Part shown: piece by piece, positions 8,214-16,240 of the stretch
How the letters are laid out: every line of letters starts with the position of its first letter
How positions within the stretch are numbered: the stretch's first letter is position 1
DNA from: Desulfovibrio sp.
GTDB lineage: Bacteria; Desulfobacterota; Desulfovibrionia; Desulfovibrionales; Desulfovibrionaceae
DNA: 64,000 nucleotides
Assembly (NCBI GenBank): GCA_030145055.1
Contig: JAQYWK010000003.1
Coordinates: 310,001 to 374,000 of the forward strand
Direction: 5' to 3'
Program-made: the position numbers and the translations under genes
Notes under the pieces: model-generated
Databases searched by the model: none
What the model was told of the DNA's origin: nothing
What the model saw: the letters and a program-made list of their open reading frames with translations, nothing else

Positions 8214-9549
8214 TTAAGCAACCATTACCTTTTTTAATTTTATCCCATTCTTTCCAGAAATTCGGGAATGACTTTCTAACGCAATCCGGCTCTTCCGCAA
8301 TAGCATCGATACCCGCTAAGCTGAAAATAGCCGTACTCATTGCAAGTCTGTGATCATCATATGTCGAAAAGACAATCTTTTCACCCTTTTTGAGGGGGCT
8401 AGGATTAATTTTAATAAAATCGTCGCCAACTTCGGCGTTTCCGCCAGCTCGAAAAACTTCTGTAGCGCTTGCATCTAAGCGATCACATTCTTTAATACGT
8501 AAATGAGCTACATTAGTTATAGTAGTAGGGCTATCTGCAAAGGCGGCTGCTACTGCTACTGTCGGAACTAAATCAGGACAAAGTCCCATATCAACTTCAA
8601 TGCCGTGGAGTTTTGATGGATAAACCGTAACCCCGCAAGAGTCGCTTTCGATTTTAGCGCCCATAGCTTTCAAAATATCTATAATGGCTCTATCGCCCTG
8701 CAAAGAATCAATGGCCAAACCATCAATCCGAACAGGATGCTGCCCGACAGCTCCGGCAGCCAAAAAGTATGATGCGTTACTCCAGTCACCCTCAACACGG
8801 CAATTCTCGCTGTAATATTTTGAAGGCTGTACAACGAATCTAATCTCGCCTGGAATGACCTGTTCTACAAGGCGCCAATCTGTCTGCACCCATTTGCCAT
8901 CTTTAATAACTTCGACAGCGAATGACACACCGAAATCTTCCATCACATTCAGGGTCAAAGCAACATACGGCCAAGATACGGCTTTTTTACCGACAACCTT
9001 AATCGTTGTGCTCTTTTTCGCATATGGAGCGGCAAGAAGCAAACCGGACAAATACTGGCTACTTTCCTCAAGTGAAATTTCCATTTCACCGCCGCTGAAA
9101 CCATCCGATTCAAGTATTACTGGCGGATATCCTTCTTTCTCAGCAAAAGTAACTTTCACACCTTGAGATTCAAGCGCGCTAGTTAATTCACCGATAGGAC
9201 GATCGTGCATGCGGGGTGTCCCCTGAATGCGAAACAACCCTTTGCCCGCTCCTGCAATCGCAGTGATGAGTCTGCAAGTTGTCCCAGAATCCCTCATCTC
9301 GAGGATAGCAGGTTCTTTCTCGCCACCTTTGGGACCTCCGCTCATACCTATTACTATAGTAGATCCGGATTCCACGCTGAACTCAGCACCCATTGAGGTG
9401 AGGCAATCCATAGTGCGCTTAATATCATTACTATCAAGTGGATCAAGCACCACTGTAGTTCCTGCCGAAAAAGCGCCCGCAATAAGCGCTCTGTGTGACA
9501 AAGATTTCGAAGAAGGAGCCTTAATTTTAATACATGTATCGGAAGACAT
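8203..9549 (-). CDS. aroA: 3-phosphoshikimate 1-carboxyvinyltransferase (EPSP synthase)
   Basis: This 448-residue enzyme joins shikimate 3-phosphate and PEP. The substrate-binding KSLSHRALIAGAF, RDSGTTCRLI, and the C-terminal KECDRL and YDDHRLAMS motifs are present, so an active enzyme is expected. It starts MSSDTCIKIKAPSSKS and lies 39 bases after pheA in the operon; its stop overlaps the tyrA start. Confidence 0.96.
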   Translation of the reverse strand: MSSDTCIKIKAPSSKSLSHRALIAGAFSAGTTVVLDPLDSNDIKRTMDCLTSMGAEFSVESGSTIVIGMSGGPKGGEKEPAILEMRDSGTTCRLITAIAGAGKGLFRIQGTPRMHDRPIGELTSALESQGVKVTFAEKEGYPPVILESDGFSGGEMEISLEESSQYLSGLLLAAPYAKKSTTIKVVGKKAVSWPYVALTLNVMEDFGVSFAVEVIKDGKWVQTDWRLVEQVIPGEIRFVVQPSKYYSENCRVEGDWSNASYFLAAGAVGQHPVRIDGLAIDSLQGDRAIIDILKAMGAKIESDSCGVTVYPSKLHGIEVDMGLCPDLVPTVAVAAAFADSPTTITNVAHLRIKECDRLDASATEVFRAGGNAEVGDDFIKINPSPLKKGEKIVFSTYDDHRLAMSTAIFSLAGIDAIAEEPDCVRKSFPNFWKEWDKIKKGNGCLNGI

Positions 9550-9588
9550 CCGTTTATCCCTGTGTTTTCTTAAAAGCAGTTGTAAGAA

Positions 9589-10692
9589 CTAAAACTTGCT
9601 GCCGCCCTGCGAACCGCTAGGATAACTACCTAGAATTCTGAAAGTAAGACAGCGTTCCTTGAGTTCATCAATAATACTTTCATACTCATCGGTGCTTAGA
9701 TCACCTTGAAGATCCACAAAAAACATATACTTCCACTTTTCGCCAAGGAAAGGACGGGATTCAAGCTTGGTCATATTAATTTTTTTGCCCGAAAGGACAC
9801 TAAGAACACCAACCAATGCACCCGGCTTATCAGGCGTGGTAAAGAGGATAGTTGTTTTATCTCTTTTACCTTCAATACCGGGCTTAGGCCCAATTATCAA
9901 AAATCTTGTCCAGTTGTCCGGCAAATCTTCAATTGCTTCGGCAACAACATGAAGACCAAAAATATTTGCGAGCTTAATGTTACCCAGAGCCGCGCAGGAA
10001 TCATCGCCATCCGCAACCATTGAAGCTGCTTTAGCTGTTGAATCCACGGACTGTAGAGTCGCATTTGGCAAGTTGGCGCGTAGCCAGCCAGCACACTGCT
10101 CAATAGCTTTGGAGTGCGAGTATACAGTCTTGATCTTATCCAGTCCTGATCCTTTAGTAATAAGGCCATGACTGATGCGGCTGTAAACTTCATCCTGAAT
10201 AAAGACGGGATAACGCATGAACAAATCTACGTTCTGCCCGACTGTACCCTTGAGTGAATTTTCAAGAGGAATGATACCTAGATCTGCTTCCCCTTTAGAA
10301 ATTGCGACAAAAATATCTTCAAAATTATTCTTAGGAACTAGATCAGCCTGACGGCCCATGTGCTCAAGACCTGCGAAGTAAGAAAATGTTCCTTCGGGGC
10401 CGAGATAAACCACTCTTTCAGGGCGCTGTAATCTGCGCGAAGAAGATATGATCTCACGGTATATACCCTCAAGATGCTCTTCTGGAAGCGGCCCTGGATT
10501 TCTATCACTAAGCCCTTTAAGCACTTCTTGCTCACGGAAAGGCTTAAAAATCTGGTCATCAGATCCAGCCTTTACTGCCCCGACAGATAAAGAAGCTTCA
10601 GCCCTTTTATTAAGTAGCTCAAGAATCTCTGTATCGAGAGAGTCGATTGTTACCCTGAGACCATCCAATTGTTCTTTTTTAGAATCTGACAT
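9589..10692 (-). CDS. pheA: Bifunctional chorismate mutase / prephenate dehydratase (P-protein)
   Basis: This 367-residue protein has three parts. Residues about 1-90 are an AroQ-type chorismate mutase (LRVTIDSLDTEILELLNKR). Residues about 95-270 are the prephenate dehydratase domain, including the DNWTRFLIIG segment with the TRF motif. Residues about 280-360 are an ACT domain with KPGALVGVL and LESRP, the GALV and ESRP elements that bind Phe. It makes phenylpyruvate and is likely inhibited by Phe. It also supplies prephenate for the mutase-less TyrA. Confidence 0.96.
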   Translation of the reverse strand: MSDSKKEQLDGLRVTIDSLDTEILELLNKRAEASLSVGAVKAGSDDQIFKPFREQEVLKGLSDRNPGPLPEEHLEGIYREIISSSRRLQRPERVVYLGPEGTFSYFAGLEHMGRQADLVPKNNFEDIFVAISKGEADLGIIPLENSLKGTVGQNVDLFMRYPVFIQDEVYSRISHGLITKGSGLDKIKTVYSHSKAIEQCAGWLRANLPNATLQSVDSTAKAASMVADGDDSCAALGNIKLANIFGLHVVAEAIEDLPDNWTRFLIIGPKPGIEGKRDKTTILFTTPDKPGALVGVLSVLSGKKINMTKLESRPFLGEKWKYMFFVDLQGDLSTDEYESIIDELKERCLTFRILGSYPSGSQGGSKF

Positions 10693-10698
10693 TTCCTA

Positions 10699-11685
10699 TT
10701 AGTCCTCGACGATTTCTTCACTGATGCGCATTCCGAAATGGCGACCAGCATCGTCTAAGCGGCATAAAATTTCGTCGCCTGGCTTGATTGTTACTACACT
10801 TACAGGCTCACCTGCACCGCTTACTACTCTGATTGTTTCTGCGTTCTGCAAAAAGACCTTACCAGTTGCAGGACCCTCAGGGGTTGCAACTTCGGCAGTA
10901 ATCAACAGCATTGGTCTAACTTCAACCTTACAGCGGCCTACGGTTGCAATAGAAGTTTTACCTTCCGCATCAACTATAAGGACTTCTGTACCAGAAGCGA
11001 GCTCTTGAAGATAGGTTGTGCGATCGCCCGGCATCTGTGCGTAGGCATGAACAGCTCCGGCATTAACGCGAAACGGGCGAGCAGCAACGTATGGGTTGGA
11101 CTCAGTTTCGCCATGTACCAAAAATGTAAATGCGCTTGAATTACCGACTAGCATTCCCTGCCCTTTCTTAAGCATGGAAATAGTATCAACACAAACACGG
11201 TGACCAAGTCCTGCGGATTCAATCTTGGTAATTTTAGCTTTCTGTAAATCCATGTGACCCTGACTGAGTTTTAGTTCAGCGACAATTGCTTTCAACTCAT
11301 GTGCTGCTTCTGGAAGAACAACAATGGTATCTGCGCCTCTTTCAAGAACTCCTGCGGCAAGAGTTGCGCGGTCTAGTGACTCAACTTCAAGAGCAAGTTT
11401 ATCGACCTGTGCAAGAATGTTTTCAACTGGGATAATTTCCCACCCTTTAGAAAGACAAACTTCTGTGCCATCTTTTGCTAGATCAATGGCGATGTCTTCA
11501 TCACTCTTCTGATTAATTGCGACAAGCGGCATTTCTTCGGGAGTAATAACAACGACTCTGCCAAGTTCAGTTATCTCATCCTTGTGCTCGGACTCAGCAA
11601 GAACGGCGTCTACACCGGACTCGAGAGCTAGAGTCAAAAGGTTTTTATCGAACGGTATTGCTTTGTATACTATCTTTTTCATCAT
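10699..11685 (-). CDS. 3-dehydroquinate synthase II (archaeal-type AroB')
   Basis: The 328-residue product belongs to the DHQS-II family (MJ1249 type), which turns 2-amino-3,7-dideoxy-D-threo-hept-6-ulosonate into 3-dehydroquinate with NAD. Recognisable stretches are VDTISMLKKGQGMLVGNSSAF, cut here to VDTISMLKKGQGML, and RPFRVNAGAVHAYA. The ORF can open at an upstream TTG, but two adjacent ATGs (11685 and 11682) follow GGAA at normal spacing; I chose the first. It works with the ADTH synthase encoded just upstream, replacing DAHP synthase and AroB. Confidence 0.93.
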   Translation of the reverse strand: MMKKIVYKAIPFDKNLLTLALESGVDAVLAESEHKDEITELGRVVVITPEEMPLVAINQKSDEDIAIDLAKDGTEVCLSKGWEIIPVENILAQVDKLALEVESLDRATLAAGVLERGADTIVVLPEAAHELKAIVAELKLSQGHMDLQKAKITKIESAGLGHRVCVDTISMLKKGQGMLVGNSSAFTFLVHGETESNPYVAARPFRVNAGAVHAYAQMPGDRTTYLQELASGTEVLIVDAEGKTSIATVGRCKVEVRPMLLITAEVATPEGPATGKVFLQNAETIRVVSGAGEPVSVVTIKPGDEILCRLDDAGRHFGMRISEEIVED

Positions 11686-11699
11686 GATTTCCAATTATG

Positions 11700-12497
11700 T
11701 TATTCGCCGATGTATTTAAGAGCAGCTTCAACAGTTTCATCCTGATGAACCACTTGGCTGAGAGCTTCTACCAATCTTACGCGGTTCTTATGCTGGAAGA
11801 CATTACGTCCGACAGAAAGACCGGAACCACCTGCGCTGATTGAATCAGAAACCATCTGGAGGAAAGCGCGAGTTGAATCAAGCTTTGGTCCGCCAGCAAT
11901 AACAACCGGAATACAAACGCCATCAACAGCGCGTCCGAAAGATTCAGGATCACCAGTGTAGGAGACTTTAACAATATCAGCACCAAGCTCTTCACCGGCA
12001 CGGGCGCAATGAGCGACAACATCTGGATCGAACGCATCTTTAACTTTTGGCCCGCGAGCGTATACCATTGCAAGAACAGGCATCCCCCAACTGGAAGCTT
12101 TAGAAGCAACTTCTCCGAGATCACGAAGCATTTGAGTTTCAGTTATATCACCGAGATTTACGTGAACACTTACAGAATCAGCACCGAGACGAAGAGCATC
12201 TTCTACTGAGCCGACCAAAGTCTTCGCATTAGGGGTAGGAGAAAGTGATGTACTTGCAGAAAGATGAACAATAAGACCAACATCCTGACCTTCACTACGA
12301 TGTCCGCAACGAACAAGGCCTTTGTGCATAAGAACCGCATTGGCTCCGCCAGTTACCATATCACCAACAGCATTACGCATATTTTCTAGTCCGGAAATAG
12401 GACCTTCGCTGATACCATGGTCCATAGGGACGATTATTGTTCTTTGAGTTTCTCTATTCAAAATCCTTTCAAGCCTGATCTTTTTACCAACATCCAT
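11700..12497 (-). CDS. 2-amino-3,7-dideoxy-D-threo-hept-6-ulosonate (ADTH) synthase, class I aldolase fold
   Basis: This 265-residue protein is related to class I fructose-bisphosphate aldolases. It has [11 protein letters not shown] at the N-terminus, SVHVNLGD and [13 protein letters not shown]; the Lys of the latter is the expected Schiff-base residue. In the MJ0400 family it condenses 6-deoxy-5-ketofructose 1-phosphate with aspartate semialdehyde, the first step of the alternative shikimate entry. Its position as first gene of the aromatic operon and next to DHQS-II supports this rather than glycolytic aldolase activity. It follows a leader peptide and attenuator. Confidence 0.92.
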   Translation of the reverse strand: MDVGKKIRLERILNRETQRTIIVPMDHGISEGPISGLENMRNAVGDMVTGGANAVLMHKGLVRCGHRSEGQDVGLIVHLSASTSLSPTPNAKTLVGSVEDALRLGADSVSVHVNLGDITETQMLRDLGEVASKASSWGMPVLAMVYARGPKVKDAFDPDVVAHCARAGEELGADIVKVSYTGDPESFGRAVDGVCIPVVIAGGPKLDSTRAFLQMVSDSISAGGSGLSVGRNVFQHKNRVRLVEALSQVVHQDETVEAALKYIGE

Positions 12498-12558
12498 CGT
12501 ACTTCTCCGATTGTTTTTCCCTTATCCCAGAACCGCTTACCTATGGCGGCCTCAAATT

Positions 12559-12601
12559 AAAAAAAAAGGACCGCCGACGAGTTATCGCCTGCGGTCCTTT
12601 T
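12559..12601 (-). terminator. Attenuator terminator ahead of the aromatic operon
   Basis: On the minus strand AAAAGGACCGC (12601-12591) pairs with GCGGTCCTTTT (12574-12564), followed by a run of U residues (nine A on the plus strand, 12559-12567). It lies between the leader peptide stop (12635) and the ADTH synthase start (12497), so it can only act as an attenuator of the operon. Confidence 0.9.
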
Positions 12602-12718
12602 GTAGAGGTAATTTGCTAAGAATTTTCTAATTTCTCACGAGCAAACCTCCACGCGACCACAAGCGTAGGTGCACCAAAAATAAAAGAAATAGAAATATGA
12701 GAGGCTGGCGCCTGTGGT
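12586..12718 (-). promoter_or_regulatory. Competing RNA helices (regions 1, 2, 3) of the aromatic attenuator
   Basis: Region 1 is ACCACAGGCG (12718-12709), region 2 is CGCTTGTGGTC (12665-12655) and region 3 is GACCGCAGGCG (12596-12586). Regions 1 and 2 pair over 10 bp with one G-U. Regions 2 and 3 pair over 11 bp with two G-U. Region 3 shares GACCGC with the 5' arm of the terminator, so 2:3 and the terminator exclude each other. The aromatic codons (12697-12674) lie between regions 1 and 2, so a stalled ribosome would block 1:2 and favour 2:3. This is the classical attenuation design. Confidence 0.85.
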
Positions 12719-12742
12719 GGTGGTTAAAGTCTGCATAGACAT
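12635..12742 (-). CDS. Aromatic leader peptide (35 aa, run YFYFFYFW)
   Basis: A 35-codon ORF starts at ATG 12742 after AGGAG and stops at TGA 12637-12635. Residues 16-23 are Tyr-Phe-Tyr-Phe-Phe-Tyr-Phe-Trp, an eight-residue aromatic run with all three amino acids made by the operon downstream. It is followed by an intrinsic terminator and embedded in alternative helices, so it is almost certainly a regulatory leader rather than a functional protein. A second in-frame ATG is at 12736. The mixed run suggests sensing of Phe and Tyr mainly, plus Trp, in one leader. Confidence 0.88.
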   Translation of the reverse strand: MSMQTLTTTTGASLSYFYFFYFWCTYACGRVEVCS

Positions 12743-12981
12743 TAAGTAACCACTCCTACAAAAAAGAGTCAACAACTTTCTTTATTATTCTACTATCATT
12801 AATATAATAGACACTTATTGTTAATCCCACCCTAGTTTAAAAAGATACCCCACGTCATTTATTACTTTATTGTCAAATGTAGGGTGTTTTTAATATACAA
12901 AAAAGTTCATTAATACATTTTTGTAAGAGAGTATTTTTGCCCATTTGAGTTAATATCAGTAAATACAGTCACTTACAGAGT
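12743..12981. other. Intergenic region with divergent promoters of the aromatic operon and amtB
   Basis: About 240 AT-rich bases separate the aromatic leader from the sigma-54 site of amtB. The minus-strand promoter of the aromatic operon must lie here; TTAACA followed 17 bases later by TAATGA is the best guess but weak. CACCCTA (12828-12834) and TAGGGTG (12880-12886) form a widely spaced inverted repeat of unknown meaning. I see no ORF. Confidence 0.4.
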
Positions 12982-12997
12982 TGGCATAGTACATGCT
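12982..12997 (+). promoter_or_regulatory. Sigma-54 promoter of amtB-glnK
   Basis: TGGCATAGTACATGCT has GG and GC at exactly the -24/-12 spacing of RpoN promoters (consensus TGGCACN5TTGC). It lies about 50 bases before the amtB ATG. Nitrogen-controlled amtB-glnK operons are classical RpoN/NtrC targets, which agrees with the site. Confidence 0.8.
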
Positions 12998-13048
12998 TAG
13001 TGAGAGGCAACCCTAAAGCAATTTACACCCCCGAAGGAGGAGGAATCT

Positions 13049-14419
13049 ATGTCTTTTAAATTTCCATCTATTAACCGTAAAGTATCAGCTATCGCAGCGA
13101 TGCTAATTGTAGCTGCACCAACCGCAGCCTTTGCAGGCGAAGAGTATTTGACTCAGACCCACGCTAACATCTTATGGACACTTCTTGCAGCCATACTGGT
13201 TATGTTCATGCAGGCAGGCTTCGCATGTGTTGAAGCAGGATTCACTCGCAGTAAAAGTGCCGGTAACATCCTCATGAAAAACTTTCTTGATTTTTCAGCC
13301 GGATCTATCATCTTCTTCCTTTTCGGATTCGCACTGATGTTCGGTATGGACGCAGGCGGCTTCATCGGAACTTCCGGCTTCGGACTTGAAGGCGTCGGGC
13401 TCACTGATGCAGACGGGCAGTGGACTCTTACCTTCTGGTTCTTCCAGTCAGTATTTGCCGCAACAGCCGCAACAATCGTATCCGGCGGTATCGCTGAGCG
13501 TACTAAATTTAGCGGATATATCCTTGTAACCATGATCGTAACAGGACTTATCTACCCTATTTCAGGCCACTGGGCATGGGGAAGTCTCTGGCTCGGCGAC
13601 GCGGGTTCAGGCTGGCTTGAAGGGCTAGGATTCATGGACTTCGCTGGATCTACTGTAGTTCACTCAGTAGGTGGTTGGATCGCACTCGCAGGAGCTATCG
13701 TTCTTGGACCACGTATCGGAAAATACACAGCAGACGGTAAAGCAAAAGCTATCCCCGGACACAACATCCCAATGGCTGCACTTGGTGTGTTCATTCTCTG
13801 GTTCGGTTGGTTCGGATTCAACGCTGGTTCCACAACAACTGCGGACGGCTCTATCGGCCTCATCGCATTAGTAACAAGCCTCTCTGCTTGTGCCGGAACA
13901 CTTGGCGCAATGTTCACATCATGGTTCAGATTCGGCAAACCTGATATTTCCATGACTTGTAACGGAGCACTTGCAGGGCTCGTAGGTATCACCGCAGCTT
14001 GTGCAACTGTATCTCCAGCAGCATCCATTATCATCGGCCTTATCGCTGGTATCCTAGTAGTTCTGTCCATTGAATTTATCGACAAAGTACTCAGAATTGA
14101 TGACCCAGTTGGTGCAGTTTCCGTCCACGGTGTATGTGGAGCATGGGGAACACTAGCTTGTGGACTCTTCACAACTCCAGTTCTCAACGATGGCGTAGGT
14201 GGACTCTTCTACGGCGGCGGATTCGCTCTCGTAACCCCACAGCTTATCGGAATCGCAGCATGTTTCGTATGGGCATTCGGCGCAGGACTCATCGCTTTCG
14301 GCCTAGCTAAAGCAACCATCGGAATCAGAGTAACAGCAGAAGAAGAAATGAAAGGTCTTGATATCGCTGAGCACGGTTCTGAATCATACAACGGCTTCCA
14401 GATCTTCACCAACGAATAG
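13049..14419 (+). CDS. amtB: Ammonium transporter AmtB
   Basis: This 456-residue membrane channel has a cleavable signal peptide (ending PTAAFA) followed by eleven expected membrane segments. The twin pore histidines sit in STVVHSVGGW and GAVSVHGVCGAWG. It conducts ammonia into the cell under nitrogen limitation. GGAGGAGG lies ahead of the ATG, and glnK follows after 24 bases, the usual pairing in which GlnK plugs the channel. Expression is probably from the sigma-54 promoter just upstream. Confidence 0.97.
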   Translation: MSFKFPSINRKVSAIAAMLIVAAPTAAFAGEEYLTQTHANILWTLLAAILVMFMQAGFACVEAGFTRSKSAGNILMKNFLDFSAGSIIFFLFGFALMFGMDAGGFIGTSGFGLEGVGLTDADGQWTLTFWFFQSVFAATAATIVSGGIAERTKFSGYILVTMIVTGLIYPISGHWAWGSLWLGDAGSGWLEGLGFMDFAGSTVVHSVGGWIALAGAIVLGPRIGKYTADGKAKAIPGHNIPMAALGVFILWFGWFGFNAGSTTTADGSIGLIALVTSLSACAGTLGAMFTSWFRFGKPDISMTCNGALAGLVGITAACATVSPAASIIIGLIAGILVVLSIEFIDKVLRIDDPVGAVSVHGVCGAWGTLACGLFTTPVLNDGVGGLFYGGGFALVTPQLIGIAACFVWAFGAGLIAFGLAKATIGIRVTAEEEMKGLDIAEHGSESYNGFQIFTNE

Positions 14420-14443
14420 TCATACTAGACGAGGATAATAAAA

Positions 14444-14773
14444 ATGAAACTCATTATAGCATATACACGGCCCGAGTGTCTGACTCCAATTAAACAGGCT
14501 CTTTACGCAAAAGGCATCTACACCATGTCAGTGACCAACATCCTTGGTTCAGGAAGAGGCGCAGGATTCACAGAGACCTATCGCGGAGTTGTAATGGAAG
14601 TTAACCTGCTCAAAAAAGTTCGTCTCGAAATCGGACTCACAGAAGAAAAAGTTGAAGACGCAGTAGCCGCCATCAAAACAGGTGCTCATACTGGTAAAGA
14701 AGGCGACGGAGTTATCTTCGTACAGGATTTACCTAGAACCATCAGAATCAGAACTGGCGAAGAAGCTCTATAA
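14444..14773 (+). CDS. glnK: PII family nitrogen regulator GlnK (Met at position 51)
   Basis: This 109-residue protein has the PII fold and the C-terminal KTGAHTGKEGDGVIF signature that binds ATP. The T-loop reads ETYRGVVMEV: Tyr46 is kept, but residue 51, the Tyr uridylylated by GlnD in enterobacteria, is Met. So control is likely by ATP/ADP and 2-oxoglutarate binding without uridylylation. It should regulate AmtB encoded just upstream. Confidence 0.93.
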   Translation: MKLIIAYTRPECLTPIKQALYAKGIYTMSVTNILGSGRGAGFTETYRGVVMEVNLLKKVRLEIGLTEEKVEDAVAAIKTGAHTGKEGDGVIFVQDLPRTIRIRTGEEAL

Positions 14774-14830
14774 AATTAAAAAAATCTAGTCAGACTTCCC
14801 CCCCACGAAGGTAAGTCAGACCAAACAATT

Positions 14831-14892
14831 CCTGATGACCACCCACATCAGGCCACCCTCCGGCCGAAAGAGATTTACTCTCTTTCGGCCGG
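14831..14892 (+). other. Two tandem hairpins between glnK and the EAL gene
   Basis: CCTGATG (14831-14837) pairs with CATCAGG (14846-14852). Directly after it a perfect 14-bp stem joins 14860-14873 and 14879-14892 (CCGGCCGAAAGAGA with its complement, loop TTTAC). No T-run follows, so this is not a standard terminator. It may end the amtB-glnK transcript, stabilise its 3' end, or limit translation of the next gene, whose ATG is at 14910. Confidence 0.6.
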
Positions 14893-14909
14893 ACCCTATA
14901 GCCACTCTT

Positions 14910-16142
14910 ATGTACAGCAAATCAAAAATATCAATTCACGAAATCATTGAAAGAGAATGTTTGGCAACCATGTTTCAGCCGCTCATTTCAATGAATAGAA
15001 AGTCAGTAATCGGCTATGAAGCCCTCAGCAGAGGGATCAACCCGTACACTGAAGAAGTAATCTCGCCTCTTGATTTATTCGCGATGTGCAAAGATGTGAA
15101 GACTCTAACCAAGTTAGACCGAGCATGCAGAAGGAAAGCCTTTAAAACCTTTGCTCCCATATTTCATAAGGATCGCTCTCTCATTCTATCCGTAAACGTT
15201 GATGCGGCAGTACTTGGCGAGAACACGCTAAGTCTAGGCACCACAAAAAAGATGATCAGCGAATTCGGCATAGCAGCGAACAACATTGTCATAGAGATCA
15301 TTGAATCCAAGGCTGGAACCGAAGATGTTCTTAGCCGCTTTGTTAAAAACTGCCGCAAACAGGGATTCCTCATAGCATTGGATGATATCGGTACAGGCCA
15401 CTCAAATCTAGACCGTATACCAGCTCTAAAACCGGACATCATTAAGATAGACCGCTCGCTGATCACCGACATCGACACTAAATTTCACAACTACGAAGTC
15501 ACGCGCTCGCTCATTAATCTTGCTGAAAGAACAGGTTCCCTGCCCCTCGCGGAAGGTATTGAAACAACACAGGAAGCCTTAACCCTTATGCGGTTAGGAA
15601 TAGACGTCTTTCAGGGCTACTATTTCGGCAAGCCCATGAATGCTGATAATGTAGAAAAAGACCACACTGCGCCCATAAAATCTGTCGCTGCAAGATTCAA
15701 AACTCACATGATGGAAAAGCTAGCCTTAAAAAAGGCACGCGATAAAAATTACAAACGAGTTGCAAAACAGCTTAAAAGTTTACTCCTCGAGAGCAAAAAT
15801 ACTAATTTAGATTCAATTCTATCATCATTTATAGATGAGAACAGTCACATTGAATGTGCATATATTTTAAATGCGCGCGGCAAACAGGTATCACAGACCA
15901 TATGTAATCCTTTCAGACTTAAAGAAAACAGACGGTTAATCTATCAGCCTGCCCCCGTTGGAGCAGACCACTCTCTTAAGGAATACTATTTAAATATTCG
16001 CTCCGGCAAAGCTTGGCACACAACCTGCCCATATATATCCCTTGCCTCGGGGAATACGTGCATAACAGTTTCTACAAAACTGGGCTGCGGAGAAGACAGC
16101 AAAGTGCTTTGCATCGACATAAGCACTAATATTAATGAGTAG
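14910..16142 (+). CDS. EAL-domain cyclic-di-GMP phosphodiesterase
   Basis: Residues about 10-245 form an EAL domain with the catalytic elements YEALSRG, the Glu of IVIEIIES, ALDDIGTGHSNL, IIKIDRS, AEGIET and QGYYFGKP all in place, so it probably hydrolyses c-di-GMP. The C-terminal ~150 residues resemble the sensory tail of YkuI-type EAL proteins. No membrane segment is seen, so it is cytoplasmic. The ORF can be extended to 14835, but that would run through a perfect hairpin; MYSKSKISIHEI is a better start although its ribosome site is weak. Confidence 0.85.
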   Translation: MYSKSKISIHEIIERECLATMFQPLISMNRKSVIGYEALSRGINPYTEEVISPLDLFAMCKDVKTLTKLDRACRRKAFKTFAPIFHKDRSLILSVNVDAAVLGENTLSLGTTKKMISEFGIAANNIVIEIIESKAGTEDVLSRFVKNCRKQGFLIALDDIGTGHSNLDRIPALKPDIIKIDRSLITDIDTKFHNYEVTRSLINLAERTGSLPLAEGIETTQEALTLMRLGIDVFQGYYFGKPMNADNVEKDHTAPIKSVAARFKTHMMEKLALKKARDKNYKRVAKQLKSLLLESKNTNLDSILSSFIDENSHIECAYILNARGKQVSQTICNPFRLKENRRLIYQPAPVGADHSLKEYYLNIRSGKAWHTTCPYISLASGNTCITVSTKLGCGEDSKVLCIDISTNINE

Positions 16143-16240
16143 TTATTATTTTAATTTTCAAATAAAGACTTTTCAAGTCCACCAAGTTCAGAGTACAAAT
16201 TCTGTGAGCCTAATCTATTCTTTTTACTCTGGATTTAATA

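Noticed and set aside
12635-12742. Thr-rich start of the leader peptide (TLTTTTG) resembling a thr operon leader
   Set aside because: The Thr codons lie in region 1 of the RNA structure, the long aromatic run is the stall site, and all downstream genes make aromatic amino acids.
13660-14187. Minus-strand 175-codon open frame inside amtB
   Set aside because: Antisense shadow of the membrane-protein codon pattern (many Pro/Ala), with no ribosome site.
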